A DNA stretch of 64,000 nt from Euphorbia lathyris (taxonomy: Eukaryota; Streptophyta; Magnoliopsida; Malpighiales; Euphorbiaceae). This document shows, one piece after another, positions 53,801 to 63,949 of this stretch. The notes beneath the pieces were generated by a model, which was not told where the DNA came from, ran no database searches, and saw only the letters and a list, made by a program, of their open reading frames with translations. The position numbers and the translations under genes were made by a program. The stretch lies in assembly GCF_963576675.1 (NCBI RefSeq), contig NC_088913.1, forward strand, positions 78,429,001-78,493,000, given 5' to 3'. Each line of letters opens with the position of its first letter. The first letter of the stretch is position 1.

Positions 53801-55514
53801 AAGGCCCATTGCGTACTTCAGTGAGAAGCTATGTGACGCACGACAAAAGTGGGCAACGTATGATCAAGAATTTTATGCCATAGTGAGGGCATTGAAAGTA
53901 TGGGAGCATTACTTAGTGGGGAAAGAATTCATTCTCTACACTGACCATCAGGCCCTCAAGTATCTAGGAAGTCAGAAGCAACTTCGAAGCTCCATGCATG
54001 CCCGATGGTCTGCCTTCATAGATAAGTTCCCCTATAAGCTTATCCATAAGGCGGGAAAACAAAACGTAGTGGCGGACGCCTTGAGTTGGAGGGTTGCACT
54101 AATAAAAACCGTCAATCTGGAAACCGACTGCTTCGAACATATCAGAGGAGAGTACCTGGCGGATCCCGATTTCGGTAGCATTTGGGAGAAATGTAAAACC
54201 CAGCATGGAGATGGAGCGTATCACATCACGGATGAGTATCTAATGAGGGGTAACCAACTTTGTTTACCTTGCACTTCCATCCACGAAAAAGTTATCCGCG
54301 ATCTGCATGGCGGATCCCTGGGGGGACATTTTGGGCGAAACAAGACCTATGAAGCAGTAAGTTCCCGTTATTTCTGGCCCAAGATGAGGAGAGATGTGGC
54401 GTACCTAGTAGAATGATGCTATATCTGCCAGACCGCCAAGGGACACCCCACTAATGCTGGTTTGCAACTACCACTACCTGTACCAGAAACTATATGGGAG
54501 GATCTGTCCATGGATGTTGTCCTAGGGTTACCCAGAACTCAGAGGGGCATGGATTCCATCTTTGTGGTTGTTGACCGATTCTCAAAAATGGCACACTTCA
54601 TACCATGCCGAAAAACCAATGATGCATCGGCAACTGCTAAACTGTTCTTCAAGGAGGTCGTCAGACTACATGGCGTACCAAAGAGTATTGTCTCAGATCG
54701 TGACACAAACTTTATGAGTCACTTTTGGCGGACCTTGTGGGCTCTTTTTGATACTTCTCTGAAGTTTAGTACCACTGCCCACCCTCAGACAAACGGACAG
54801 ATAGAAGCGGTCAATAGAACTCTGGGAAACTTACTGCGTAGCAAGTGCAAGGATAAGCCCCGAATGTGGGATGTGGTTCTAGCCCAAGCTGAGTTCGCCT
54901 ACAATGGCTCTGTACATTCGGGAACCGGGAGATCACCATTTGAGGTAGTATACACAAAGACCCCAAACCATGCCCTTGATATAGCATACCTTCCAAAGGG
55001 AAATGTGACTGCCAACCAGCTGGCCCAGGACTATATGCAGATGCACCAAGAGGTAAGGGAGACTCTTGAGGATAGAAATCAGAAGTTAAAGGCCAAGGCG
55101 GATGAGCACCGCAGGGACCTACAGTTTGAAGTTAGAGATGAGGTCATGGTATATTTGGGCAAGGAGAGGCTCGCCAACACCGCAAGCAGCAAACTTCGGC
55201 CTAGGAGGTATGGGCCATATAAAATCACCAAAAAGATCAACGCCAATGCCTATCATATAGCATTGCCAAACTGGCTTGGCAAAGTCTCACCAGCGTTCAA
55301 CATCCGTGACCTTAGCCCATGGAAATCGGATGGTCCTTTAGAGCTCAACAAAAACGAATCAGTGCCGGACTCTTTTAAAGAAGGAGAGAATGATGCGGAC
55401 ATCCGAACTGGCCACACTGATCGCGCGGACTCTAGCGGGTCTTCAAGAATCAAGCTTACAGAGGATGCACCTGGAAGGGCGGATCCCCAAGACATGCGAG
55501 CAAGGCGGATCTAG
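50833..55514 (+). pseudogene. Gag-Pol polyprotein of gypsy 2, nearly intact
   Basis: ATG 50833 (MVQPRQPQDSMETSDRR). Gag with FDRDDAFKLKIDLPSFGGEL and knuckle CFRCNEPGHRSNEC (about 51996); protease IIDSGSQENIVSS; RT with [31 protein letters not shown] and catalytic VVYFDDILI; RNase H with [33 protein letters not shown] and [10 protein letters not shown]; integrase zinc finger and core ([38 protein letters not shown]); C-terminal [15 protein letters not shown]. Breaks: a small frameshift at about 51170-51192, TGA at 52494 (Trp in gypsy 1) and TGA at 54414 (Arg in gypsy 1, CpG change). The last 124 nt lie in the 3' LTR and encode a basic tail ending RARRI. Confidence 0.92.
55377..55390 (+). other. 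Polypurine tract of gypsy 2 inside the pol frame
   Basis: AAAGAAGGAGAGAA immediately before the 3' LTR; translated as part of SFKEGEND in the pol frame. Confidence 0.8.
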
Positions 55515-55888
55515 GAGTACGCCAGAAGGCGTATCCACATATGAGCATGGGCGGATCGCCAAGATTACTTCCTCAGGAAGTCGACCAACAGACAGCCTGA
55601 CAGTCCGTACCTGCGCCGACGTACTCCTTGTCTGAGCAGACTATCCATTTTGCCCTTTGTCTTATGCCTTTTTGTAACCCTAATAGGGGTAGCGTCGGTC
55701 ATTAGGGGATGTATTTATACCCTCATTTTGTAAGAATGGAACAACTTTTATCAATCAAATATCATTTCTCTTTGAGAATTAAGGTTTATACCTTGTTATC
55801 GGGATTCACTCCTTCAAGTTAAGCTTGAGAAGAACATCTTTGTTGGTTTACGACTAAAACCTTCATTTCTCGCTTTCAATCCGTATCA
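55391..55888 (+). repeat. 3' LTR of gypsy 2 (498 bp)
   Basis: Ends TGATGCGGAC...CCGTATCA, followed by AAGAG. The first 124 nt are the end of the pol frame. Confidence 0.95.
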
Positions 55889-55893
55889 AAGAG

Positions 55894-56278
55894 TAAGAGA
55901 GGATTTTCGAAAATTGAAATATATATGAATTTACTAAAGACCAGGTAACATTAAATCAGTGTAAGTAAGTTAAAATACGAATATATCATTTTAAACAAGT
56001 TTAGATGGTTAATATATCACTTTAAAAAAATTCAACGACTTAACAAGATACTATGCATGTAAGGTCAAAGGGCCAATTAATTTTTTATACTATGTTCAGG
56101 GAGCTTCTAATGTGTTTAGTGGATTATTTATTTGAAAGCGATAATGTACAAAAATATCTTTATTATTAACAATAAAAAAACAATTTAACTCTAATACTAT
56201 AAATGGTGTAATTGAGACCCTAGCGTTAATCATGGCAACATGTGACTGTACCTCGCAAATCTTAACATGTTCCAACCC
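55894..56278 (+). other. Duplicated non-coding spacer of CEP unit 2
   Basis: Aligns with 39333-39713 of unit 1; no gene. Confidence 0.7.
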
Positions 56279-56281
56279 TAA

Positions 56282-56661
56282 GAGCATCTCCAAGAGACTC
56301 TTAGTACACTCTCTAAAAATAATATAAATAATTGACTCTTAGTGATTTAAGAGTGGCTAAGATATATCATCTCCAACAATGCTCCTTATATTCACTCCTT
56401 ATCTATTATTTTATTATTAAGATTACTATTTATTGTTATATTACCAATAGTGTGAGGAGAGAGACTCATCAATAATAAATTATTAATAAAAAATGAAGTT
56501 AGGAGGCACTAAGAGGTAGAGAGAGGTTCTCTATTAATAGAGAGGATGATGAGGCTCTTAGTGATTTGAGGAGCCACTAAGAGACTGTTGGAGCTGATTT
56601 TTTATTCTCCCTCCTCAAATTTTAACTTAAGAGCTAATTTAAGAGGCTGTTGGAGATGCTC
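56282..56661. mobile_element. Tourist/Harbinger-like MITE (380 bp) with TAA target duplication
   Basis: Terminal inverted repeats GAGCATCTCCAAGAGACTC and GAGGCTGTTGGAGATGCTC, flanked by TAA (56279-56281, 56662-56664). Unit 1 has the empty site (CCAACCCTAATGGTATT near 39713), which confirms both ends to the base. No ORF. The 3-bp TAA duplication points to the PIF/Harbinger superfamily. Confidence 0.88.
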
Positions 56662-57028
56662 TAATGGTATTAAAATTGTGTAAAAGGGTTTGGGATGAGA
56701 ATGAGATAAAAAAATATTACTAGTGACACGTATGAAATAACACCTCATGTTACATCCATTTTATATCAAAATGAAGATTATCGTTGTACGAAAAAGAACT
56801 ATTTATTTTTAATATATTTTATTTATTGATTATTTGAATAATTTAGAATTCTTGTTAGTTTTGGATGGTTTATTGAATGCATGTTTCTTAAATTTGTAAT
56901 TTATTTGTAAATTATATCTTATCGCTATACTCAACACAGTTTAGTTCCCTATTTCTAGCCTAGAATATAGGAAAAGACATTCACTACAAAGTGAACTGTA
57001 TTTTGTATATATATACACACAGGAATTT

Positions 57029-57178
57029 TCACATGCACCTTAATGAGCAAGTGACTGTTAGATATAGGCTTATTAAATCTAAGCCTCAAGATGTTTTGAA
57101 TCTCCACCTTAGGATTCTAATAAGCTTAGATCTAATGGTGAATGAGCAAATTCTACATGCTCATTAAGGTGCATGTGA
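57029..57178. mobile_element. Fold-back MITE (150 bp) in the copia E 5' LTR
   Basis: Perfect 21-bp inverted ends TCACATGCACC...TGAGCA, and the interior also pairs imperfectly (TAGATATAGGCTTATTAAAT against AGATCTAAGCTTATTAGAAT reversed). No ORF and no clear target duplication, so the superfamily is not assigned. Confidence 0.7.
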
Positions 57179-57238
57179 TCAAGACTATACATAGACATAC
57201 CTATGAATCTTTTAAACATGTAGAGATCAAATAGCACG

Positions 57239-58640
57239 ATGGATCCTTGGTTGTTGTTCAGTCATAAAACCAAGTCAGATGGATCCTTTGAAAGATACAA
57301 AGCACGATTAGAGGGCAATGGATTAGGACAATTGGCTGGCGTCGATTGTGGTGAAACGTTTAGCCCTGTGGTTAAGCCGGCAACTATTCGAGCTGTTCTT
57401 ATTATTGCTTTATCTAAGAATTGGAACCTTCGTCAGTTGGATGTCAAAAATGCTTTCTTACATGGAGACCTTAGTGAAATAGTATACATGCACTAGCCAT
57501 TGGGTTTTTGTGATCCGAAGTATCCTGACCATGTCTGTTTGCTTAAAAAATCACTGTATGGGCTCAAGCAAGCCCCAAGGGCCTGGTACCAGCGATTCGC
57601 TGCGTTTGTCATCACCGTGGGTTTCACAAACAGCGTATCTGATCACTCTCTATTTGTTTACCAACACGATACAGACACAACCTATATTCTACTATATGTT
57701 GATGATATTATTTAAGTTACTTCTTCTGATAGGCTTCAAGATTCTATACTTTCCAAATTGAACTCCGAATTTGCAATGAAAGACTTGGGTCAGTTGCACT
57801 ATTTCTTGGGGATTTCTGTAACTTATTCACTTAGTTCGCTATTTCTATCTCAACAAAAATATGCTTCAGAAATCATTGAAAAAGATGGACTTGGCTCTTG
57901 TAATCCAGCCGCCACTCCTGTCGATACCAAGCAGAAGCTTAGCATATCATCTGGCTCCACCTACCACGATCCAACAGAATACAGACAATTGGTCGGCGCT
58001 TTTTAGTATCCTACTCTCACCAGACCTGGCATATCATACGCGGTTCAGCAAATATGTCTGTTCATGCACGATCCTAAGACCTCTCACATGGCAGCACTCA
58101 AACGAATTCTTCGGTACATTCAAGGCACCCTTGATCTCGGTCTCACTTTAATTGCATCATCTCCAGGTCAATTAACCTCCTACATATACGCGGATTGGGC
58201 GGGCTGTCACGACACACGTCGATCGACATCAGGCTATTGTGTGTTTCTTGGAGATAATATTTTTTCATGGTCAGCCAAACGACAACCCACCCTATCTCGC
58301 TCGAGTGCCGAAGCAGAATATCGCGGAATCGCAAATGTAGTGTCGGAAACATGATGGATCCGCAATCTTCTTCTTGAACTTGGATGCCGAATTCAGAAAT
58401 CAACGGTAGTCTACTATGATAATGTCAGTGCAGTTTATCTCACATGAAATCCAGTCCAACACCACCGCACTAAACATGTAGAGATGGACATTCATTTGGT
58501 TCGGGAAAGGGTTGCTAAAGGGAGAAGTCTGTGTTCTACATGTCCCTACTCGATATCAAATAGCTGACATCTTCACCAAGGGACTGCCCTCACCGCTCTT
58601 TGAAGACTTCCGGGATAGTCTCAGTGTTCGGCCTCCGAAC
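57239..58640 (+). pseudogene. Reverse transcriptase and RNase H of copia E, broken
   Basis: Continuous coding signal with many stops: RT pieces with [45 protein letters not shown] and the catalytic YVDDII followed by a stop at 57713; then MKDLGQLHYFLGI, and RNase H with YADWAGCHDTRRSTSGY, SRSSAEAEYR and YYDNVSAVYL. Stops or shifts near 57495, 57713, 58004, 58352, 58446 and after 58500. Resembles the Ale/Retrofit group more than SIRE. Confidence 0.85.
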
Positions 58641-58836
58641 CTCTCGACTACGGGGGTGTATTAGAGACTATATTGTTTATTTATTAAATCATAAATTATA
58701 TGTATACTCAACACAGTTTAGTTCCCTATTTCTAGCCTAGAATATAGGAATAGATATTCACTACAAAGTGAACTATATTATGTATATATAGATAATTACA
58801 CATCAATACAAGGACTGAACAATTCAAATAGTTACA

Positions 58837-59118
58837 GATACGCTTGTGTAAGGTTAAAGAGTGGTAAAAATAATGCGGGCATGCCAGAGAAACTAGTTCT
58901 CGAAGGGTAAAATGGTAATTGGATAAAATAAATGCGCCTACGACTTGAATTCTAAATGAAAAACATTGACGACCGTTACAAGGACTGAAAATAAAAACAA
59001 CGGTATTGGATCGGTCGAGCTTTAAAATATGGTACCCAAAACAAAAGTAATAAAAGCAATACAAAGATATAAATTTTTAAATTTTTCTTTTACATTTTTA
59101 TTGATTTCATAATTTTAC
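58837..59118 (+). other. Duplicated spacer of CEP unit 2
   Basis: Aligns with 40010-40262 of unit 1 (AAAGAGTGGTAAAAATAATG). A minus-strand ORF here has a counterpart at 40000-40293, but it follows duplicated non-coding DNA and was not accepted. Confidence 0.65.
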
Positions 59119-59466
59119 AGGCATAGTCCTAGCTGAAATTGGTGCATTTTCAGGGGTCATTGGTGAATTTTCAGGCATGCATAGTGCTGGAGTCTTATCT
59201 TGCTCAATATCATTATCAAAAATTACAAGGATAGGCTGCGGCCTATTCCAATCTTATGTGTTTTCCTCATCAAAAACTACATCCCTACTGATCACAATCT
59301 TTTTTGTTAGAGGATTAAATAATTTATAGGCCTTAAAAGTTTCACTTACTCCAAGAAACACACATTTTTCAGCCTTGTCATCAAGTTTCTTCCTCTTTTC
59401 ATTTGGGACATGTGCATAAGTAATACATCTGAAAACTGTGAAATGATCTAGAGTTGGTTTTCTCAT
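59119..59466 (-). pseudogene. Copia integrase C-terminal fragment (element F)
   Basis: Minus-strand frame with KPTLDHFTVFRCITYAHVPN, KLDDKAEKCVFLGVSETF and NPLTKKIVISRDVVFDEE: the conserved block between the integrase core and RT of copia elements. A stop at about 59254 interrupts a frame that goes on to about 59119. No LTR found nearby. Confidence 0.7.
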
Positions 59467-60389
59467 ACTTCCACTAAACTAAACAACTAAACCACATTCT
59501 CTTAACCACTACAAATTCTAGAAAGCTCCACTAACTAAAACTCCTATAAAATGGAGCAGAGAATAAAAATGTGTTGTTTAACAACAAACACGATTAAGCC
59601 AACAGAAAATTGGGTTTCAACCATCTTGGTTTCAAAAGAGCTCGAATTGATCACTGGAAAATGTTGATTTTAATCTAGACTAAGAGAGCTCGAATTGATC
59701 ACTGGAAAATGTTGGTAATGATTAAACTAAGAGGTAAAGTAAAAATTGGATTCAAATTTAATTGAGTAAAATAAGAGAATTTGGGACTTGATTAGGCAAA
59801 GTAGGCTAAAAGTGACTAAATTAGAGCTAAAAAGGACAAATTTGAGTGAAAAAAAATTATAATATATGTTGAATTGATCCGAAATATTGATTTGATAAAA
59901 ATTATTTTTGTTGATTTTTGTTGGGGGTTTGATTGGTTGGCTTTTTTGAATTAGGAATTGAGCTATATTTATAGCTTTTTAGCAATCAACCTTATTTTTC
60001 TTCTCCATCATGTCCATTATCTTCCATGGGTTAAGGGAAGATCATAGGTGTATTTAAACCTAAATAAAACGGATGAGCATGAAATTCCTTCATGGTCTAT
60101 TTGCTGTATTTTTTCCAAATTTCCAGGTGGCAGTAATTTTTGATGGAGTCTCTAGTCTTCAATACAAGTCTGTTTGATGCCCATAAAGTGTCGTTTGAAA
60201 GCTAAGATCCTGGACTTTCAAACGGCCTTGGAATCGAATCAAACTGCCTTCGAGTTGATACCTGATTTTATGGCCAAAGTTGCTGGTCGGGATTGCTAAA
60301 AATTTGTGCATATTTACACATATTTTGCCTCTTTTCTCTTTTTCTTTTCCTTTTTCTGTTTTTATATTCTTTTTTTTATTCTTTTTAAC

Positions 60390-60420
<31 letters not shown>

Positions 60421-60654
60421 AAAGATGAAATTGATTAAATAAATTTAACTATAGAATAAAATTTAAATTACAGCAAACAATTTCCCTCTGTTCTATGTGT
60501 AAAGGATTGGAAATGAATTTTACATATAAAATAAGTCTCTTCAAAAATCTAGCCCTTAATTCTCAATGTTTAAAACTTTAACACGAGATAAGTAATATAA
60601 ATGGGATATGTATGGGATGGTATACTCGTTAAGGTAATCACATGAGACAAGTAA
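59467..60654. other. AT-rich spacer without a recognised gene
   Basis: Contains a short tandem duplication around 59640-59715 (GAGCTCGAATTGATCACTGG twice) and a pyrimidine-rich stretch at 60330-60420. No ORF accepted. The sequence at 60120-60300 is of higher complexity and may belong to an unrecognised element. Confidence 0.45.
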
Positions 60655-60663
60655 TTTAAAAAA

Positions 60664-61223
60664 GGGTAATTAATTTATTAGTCCCTATATTTTGACAAAA
60701 CACACTGTTTAGTCCCTGTATTTTCAAAAACACATGATAAGGTCCCTAACCTTTTTCTCAGTGAACTGTTTAGTCCTTCCGCCTGTTTGTTAGATTTTTT
60801 ACCGTTTATGACTTCGGAAATGACTAAATTACCATTTACTATTTACCTTCAAACTTCAGAAGAGGAAATCCAATTTAGAAAAAGAAGCTATTTGTATGGA
60901 GAACATGAAAAAGAACAGACCCAATGCTTACGAATTTGAACGATTAAGAAGAAAATCAAGAAGAATAACACTCAAAGTTGATTTCAGATGCATTAGAGTT
61001 TAAAGGAAATGAAAATAAAGGAAAAGAAGAACGCAAATCCAAATTGACTAACAGAATCTTCATGAGAGTCTAACGGCAGAGACTAAACAGTTCACCGAGA
61101 AAAACATTAGGGACTAAATAGTTCACCGAGAAAAACGTTAAGGACTTTACCTTGTGTTTTTGAAAATATACGGACTAAACAGTGTGTTTTGTCAAAATAT
61201 AGGGACTAATAAATTAATTACCC
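60664..61223. mobile_element. MULE-type MITE (560 bp) with long TIRs and 9-bp target duplication
   Basis: Inverted ends begin GGGTAATTAATTTATTAGTC and pair nearly perfectly over about 70 bp, then imperfectly to about 115 bp or more, with repeated TTTAGTCC words. Perfect 9-bp duplication TTTAAAAAA at 60655-60663 and 61224-61232. Long TIRs plus a 9-bp TSD indicate the Mutator superfamily. The central 200 bp has no accepted ORF. Confidence 0.85.
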
Positions 61224-61232
61224 TTTAAAAAA

Positions 61233-62319
61233 TAAATATGAAAGAACAAGAGCCTAATATTCAGACTAGAAAATGATTCAGACTAGGGAAGAGTAAGAGC
61301 CTAAACATGAAAGTGTTTTTTTTATGGCCTTCTTTGTTGTTACTAGTTGAAAATTTGAGTGCATGACTAATTAAACGAGCTTTCGAACCGAATTTAATGT
61401 CCAAAGTCGAGCCCAGTCGAACAGTGACGGATCTAGGATTTGAGAGAAGGGGGTGGCAAAACTCTATGTAATATTTTTTGCCGATTAATTAAAATTTTTA
61501 TTTTTTCTTAATGAAGTATTAAGTCATAAATTAATTTTAATTAAATAGAATTAAACCGTTGTAAGCACTCCGTACAAAAAAATGTTTTATAATTAATATG
61601 TGAAATTAATTCTATTAATTAGAATCATTATGCTCAACATTTGAGAATTTGAAGAGATTCAAATAATAATATTTTCCAACAACTTGTCGTATGATCATGT
61701 TTTATTTTCATCTGTTAAAAACACTTGAAATACTATCAATTTTGTACAAACCATAATATAATAGTTAAAAACTATATAAGCCAGTATTGTAAAAGCAATT
61801 ATCTCAATATCTCATAATTAATGTACATTTTTAGGATTTTGAGCATCAAATTTTATTTTTATTTACTTTATTTTGAATTCGTATCTAGCATAATCCAAAT
61901 TCTTCAAGAATAAACATCTTATCAAGTATATTAGAGGCTTACAATCTCTTTGTTTAGAGAATTGGAAAAAAATAACTTCTTGATAACAATAATAATATAA
62001 CATAATTTATAATTGAAATAAACTTAATTTTAAGTATAATATTTCAATACATTGGAAGTAATATGGGAAGTCCTAAGAAGCAACAATATAAAACTCATGA
62101 TAAAAAAAATGAAACTCGTGTGGATGAGAGATGAACACCCCAGCATCCTACAGTTCATTGTGGTGACTCCATTGAGGAACTATATATAAATTTTTTTGGG
62201 TAAACTAGTTAATTAAAGTAGCAAATAAACAAGGCTTGCGAAATACCCGGAGGAACCTCGAGGAAAAAAACCTCATGGCCAATACTTATTTGCATGAGGG
62301 AGTTTCTAAAGTAAGGGTT
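61233..62319. other. AT-rich spacer, nothing assigned
   Basis: No ORF or RNA gene. AGTGACGGATCTAGGATTTG near 61425 is a word often seen at the ends of plant repeats, but no boundaries could be set. Confidence 0.4.
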
Positions 62320-62880
62320 ACTTGTTTGGAGGCATATTTTTGCCATTCGTAATGGGCATGATGAACCCTGATTACACTAGATCCAGTATATTATGAACCC
62401 ATTTCTTTAATTATCAATTTAGTTAAAATTTGTGTATTTAACACTTGAAATAAACCCAACATTACTAATTGTTAAAACTTTAAAGTTATCTAAATGGGAT
62501 TCATATATTCATTCATTACACTTTACACATTCATAATCGGTCCCTTTTACCCGGAGGAACCTCGAGGAAAAAGAACCTCACACCTAGTAATTATTTGCAT
62601 GAGGGAGTTTCCAAAGTAAAGGTTAATTGTTTGGAGGTATATTTTTGACATTCTTAATGGGCATGAGGAACCGTAATTACACTAGGTCGACTACATTATG
62701 AACCCATTTCTTTAATTACCTAATTAGTTAAAATTTGTGTATTTAACACTTGAAAAACACGGAAAGTTACTGATTGTTAAAACTTTACACATTATACATC
62801 CATTCATGATTAGTCCCTTTTACTATGTGCATGTAGTTGCATTTTGTATCCTCTTTGAGGAATGGGTGTAGGTGGGAATA
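62320..62880 (+). repeat. Tandem pair of the block that precedes CEP unit 3
   Basis: Two successive diverged copies of the 46873-47130 block, each with GGAGGCATATTTTTG/AC, GGGCATGA and CATTATGAACCC-like words. Shows that the unit borders were duplicated once more here. Confidence 0.75.
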
Positions 62881-62989
62881 TATCACTTATAACACAATAT
62901 TATTTACTCATGGCTTAAACCTTGTGTGGGAGACCGAGGTAATATATAGTGGTACAAGAAAAATTGAGTTAATATCTAGTGACTCAAGA

Positions 62990-63041
62990 TCATTTATATG
63001 TCTTTAGACCTGCTACATCTGGCTACAGCCTTAAACCCTAG
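62990..63041 (+). pseudogene. Decayed CEP peptide gene, 3' end only (unit 3)
   Basis: Reads R-P-A-T-S-G-Y-S-L-K-P then TAG, followed by ATATATCTTATTTG as at the other copies. The preceding frame is lost. Confidence 0.6.
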
Positions 63042-63481
63042 AATATATCTTATTTGTCTTTAAACAAATTAAATTTATAATGTAAAGCTCGCAAAATTTA
63101 TTAGAAATAAATGAAGCTTAGTGAACTTTGTGTAACAACAGTAACTCTTGGCTAAAAAAATAAAAAATAATGAAAGAGGGAATCATTGGTTTTGTATGTG
63201 GTGAAACTTAGAAAATTTACAAAAGGAAAGAAAATCTGTTTAATTAATTTTAAGATATAAAAGAAGTTGTCATTCTTTTTGTTTCTTCTTAAACATTGCA
63301 AAATTACAAAACAAATGAAATCCTCTTTTGCTGGTTTTCAGAATTCACATGTAATTTCTTAGTGTTTAAGAATCAATAGGTGCCTCTCTTCCTCTATAAG
63401 GTAGCCTCCTCTTTCTTCACTCTTCCTTCTTCAATATCATTTATCTCTAAAAATTTCTACTCTTTCTTTCTTTCTTCCAAA
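63042..63481 (+). promoter_or_regulatory. Upstream region of CEP copy 3, shortened TATA region
   Basis: Homologous to the other two promoters. The TATA area reads CTCTATAAGGTAGCC (TATAAG at 63395-63400): about 11 bp (ATACCAATA and neighbours), present in copies 1 and 2, are missing. It carries the uninterrupted target site of the unit 2 retroposon at 63371-63383. Confidence 0.6.
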
Positions 63482-63652
63482 ATGGCCAAAGTGAATGCAT
63501 TATTTATTCTTTTAATGTTGATGATATTTCAGTCCACAAATGGGAGAGTTTTGGATGACAAAGATGACATCAACCCACCTGTAGTTGTATCAATATCAAA
63601 CCCAGATGCAATTTATCCACCTGCAACATCAGTACTTCCAGATGCTGTGTAA
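63482..63652 (+). pseudogene. CEP precursor copy 3, cut before the peptide domain
   Basis: Open frame MAKVNALFILLMLMIFQSTN onward through NPPVVVSISNPDAIYPP and SVLPDA, then it runs into the LTR of copia G at about 63646 and stops two codons later. The complete N-terminal signal region is kept, including QSTNGR, which copy 1 has partly lost. The CEP domain is not found downstream in the window, so it would lie beyond the inserted element. Confidence 0.85.
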
Positions 63653-63915
63653 ACAGCTTGTACATAGAATAAGCTCACATAGACTGCAACACAGAGGATA
63701 CTCTCCATCAAATAAATTGTTAGAGTTTGTTACAGATTTAAATGAGCTGTCATCTACATTAGATTCCTTTTATCTGTGTATAAATAAATCAATTAGCCAT
63801 GGTATTCATTAACTCGTTGTAATTCAGTTTTAATCAATAAGATTGTTCTTCATTTTTCTCTTCTCATTACTTCTCTGTGTTCATGGAAGCTTAGTTCATA
63901 ATAACTAAGCTTATA
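63646..63915 (+). repeat. 5' LTR of copia element G (about 270 bp)
   Basis: Starts TGTGTAAACAGC (63646 or 63648) at the point where the CEP homology ends, and is followed by a primer-binding site at 63916. Includes TGTGTATAAATAAATC near 63775, a possible promoter and leader. The right LTR border is uncertain because no clear CA end lies next to the PBS. The element continues beyond the window. Confidence 0.7.
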
Positions 63916-63927
63916 TGGTATCAGAGC
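63916..63927 (+). other. Primer-binding site of copia G
   Basis: TGGTATCAGAGC, complementary to the 3' end of initiator tRNA-Met. Confidence 0.85.
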
Positions 63928-63949
63928 TGAGGGTTTAAGATCAACAAGA

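Larger units (their letters stand above)
50289..55888 (+). mobile_element. Ty3/gypsy LTR retrotransposon 2 (CRM-like), young
   Basis: 5600-bp plus-strand element: LTRs 50289-50785 and 55391-55888, TSD AAGAG (50284-50288, 55889-55893), and the matching empty site in unit 1 near 39333. The LTRs differ by one substitution and one 1-bp indel by eye. Even so, gag-pol already has a frameshift and two stops, so this copy may have been mobilised with the help of another. Confidence 0.95.
56906..58836 (+). mobile_element. Internally deleted copia element E (not SIRE type)
   Basis: Short-LTR copia element: 5' LTR remnant at about 56906-57028, disrupted by a fold-back MITE; gag, protease and integrase missing; RT and RNase H remain. 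CGGGGG purine tract at 58651-58656, then 3' LTR at 58657-58836. The two LTR pieces share ACTCAACACAGTTTAGTTCC and following. Unit 1 lacks the insertion. Confidence 0.8.
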
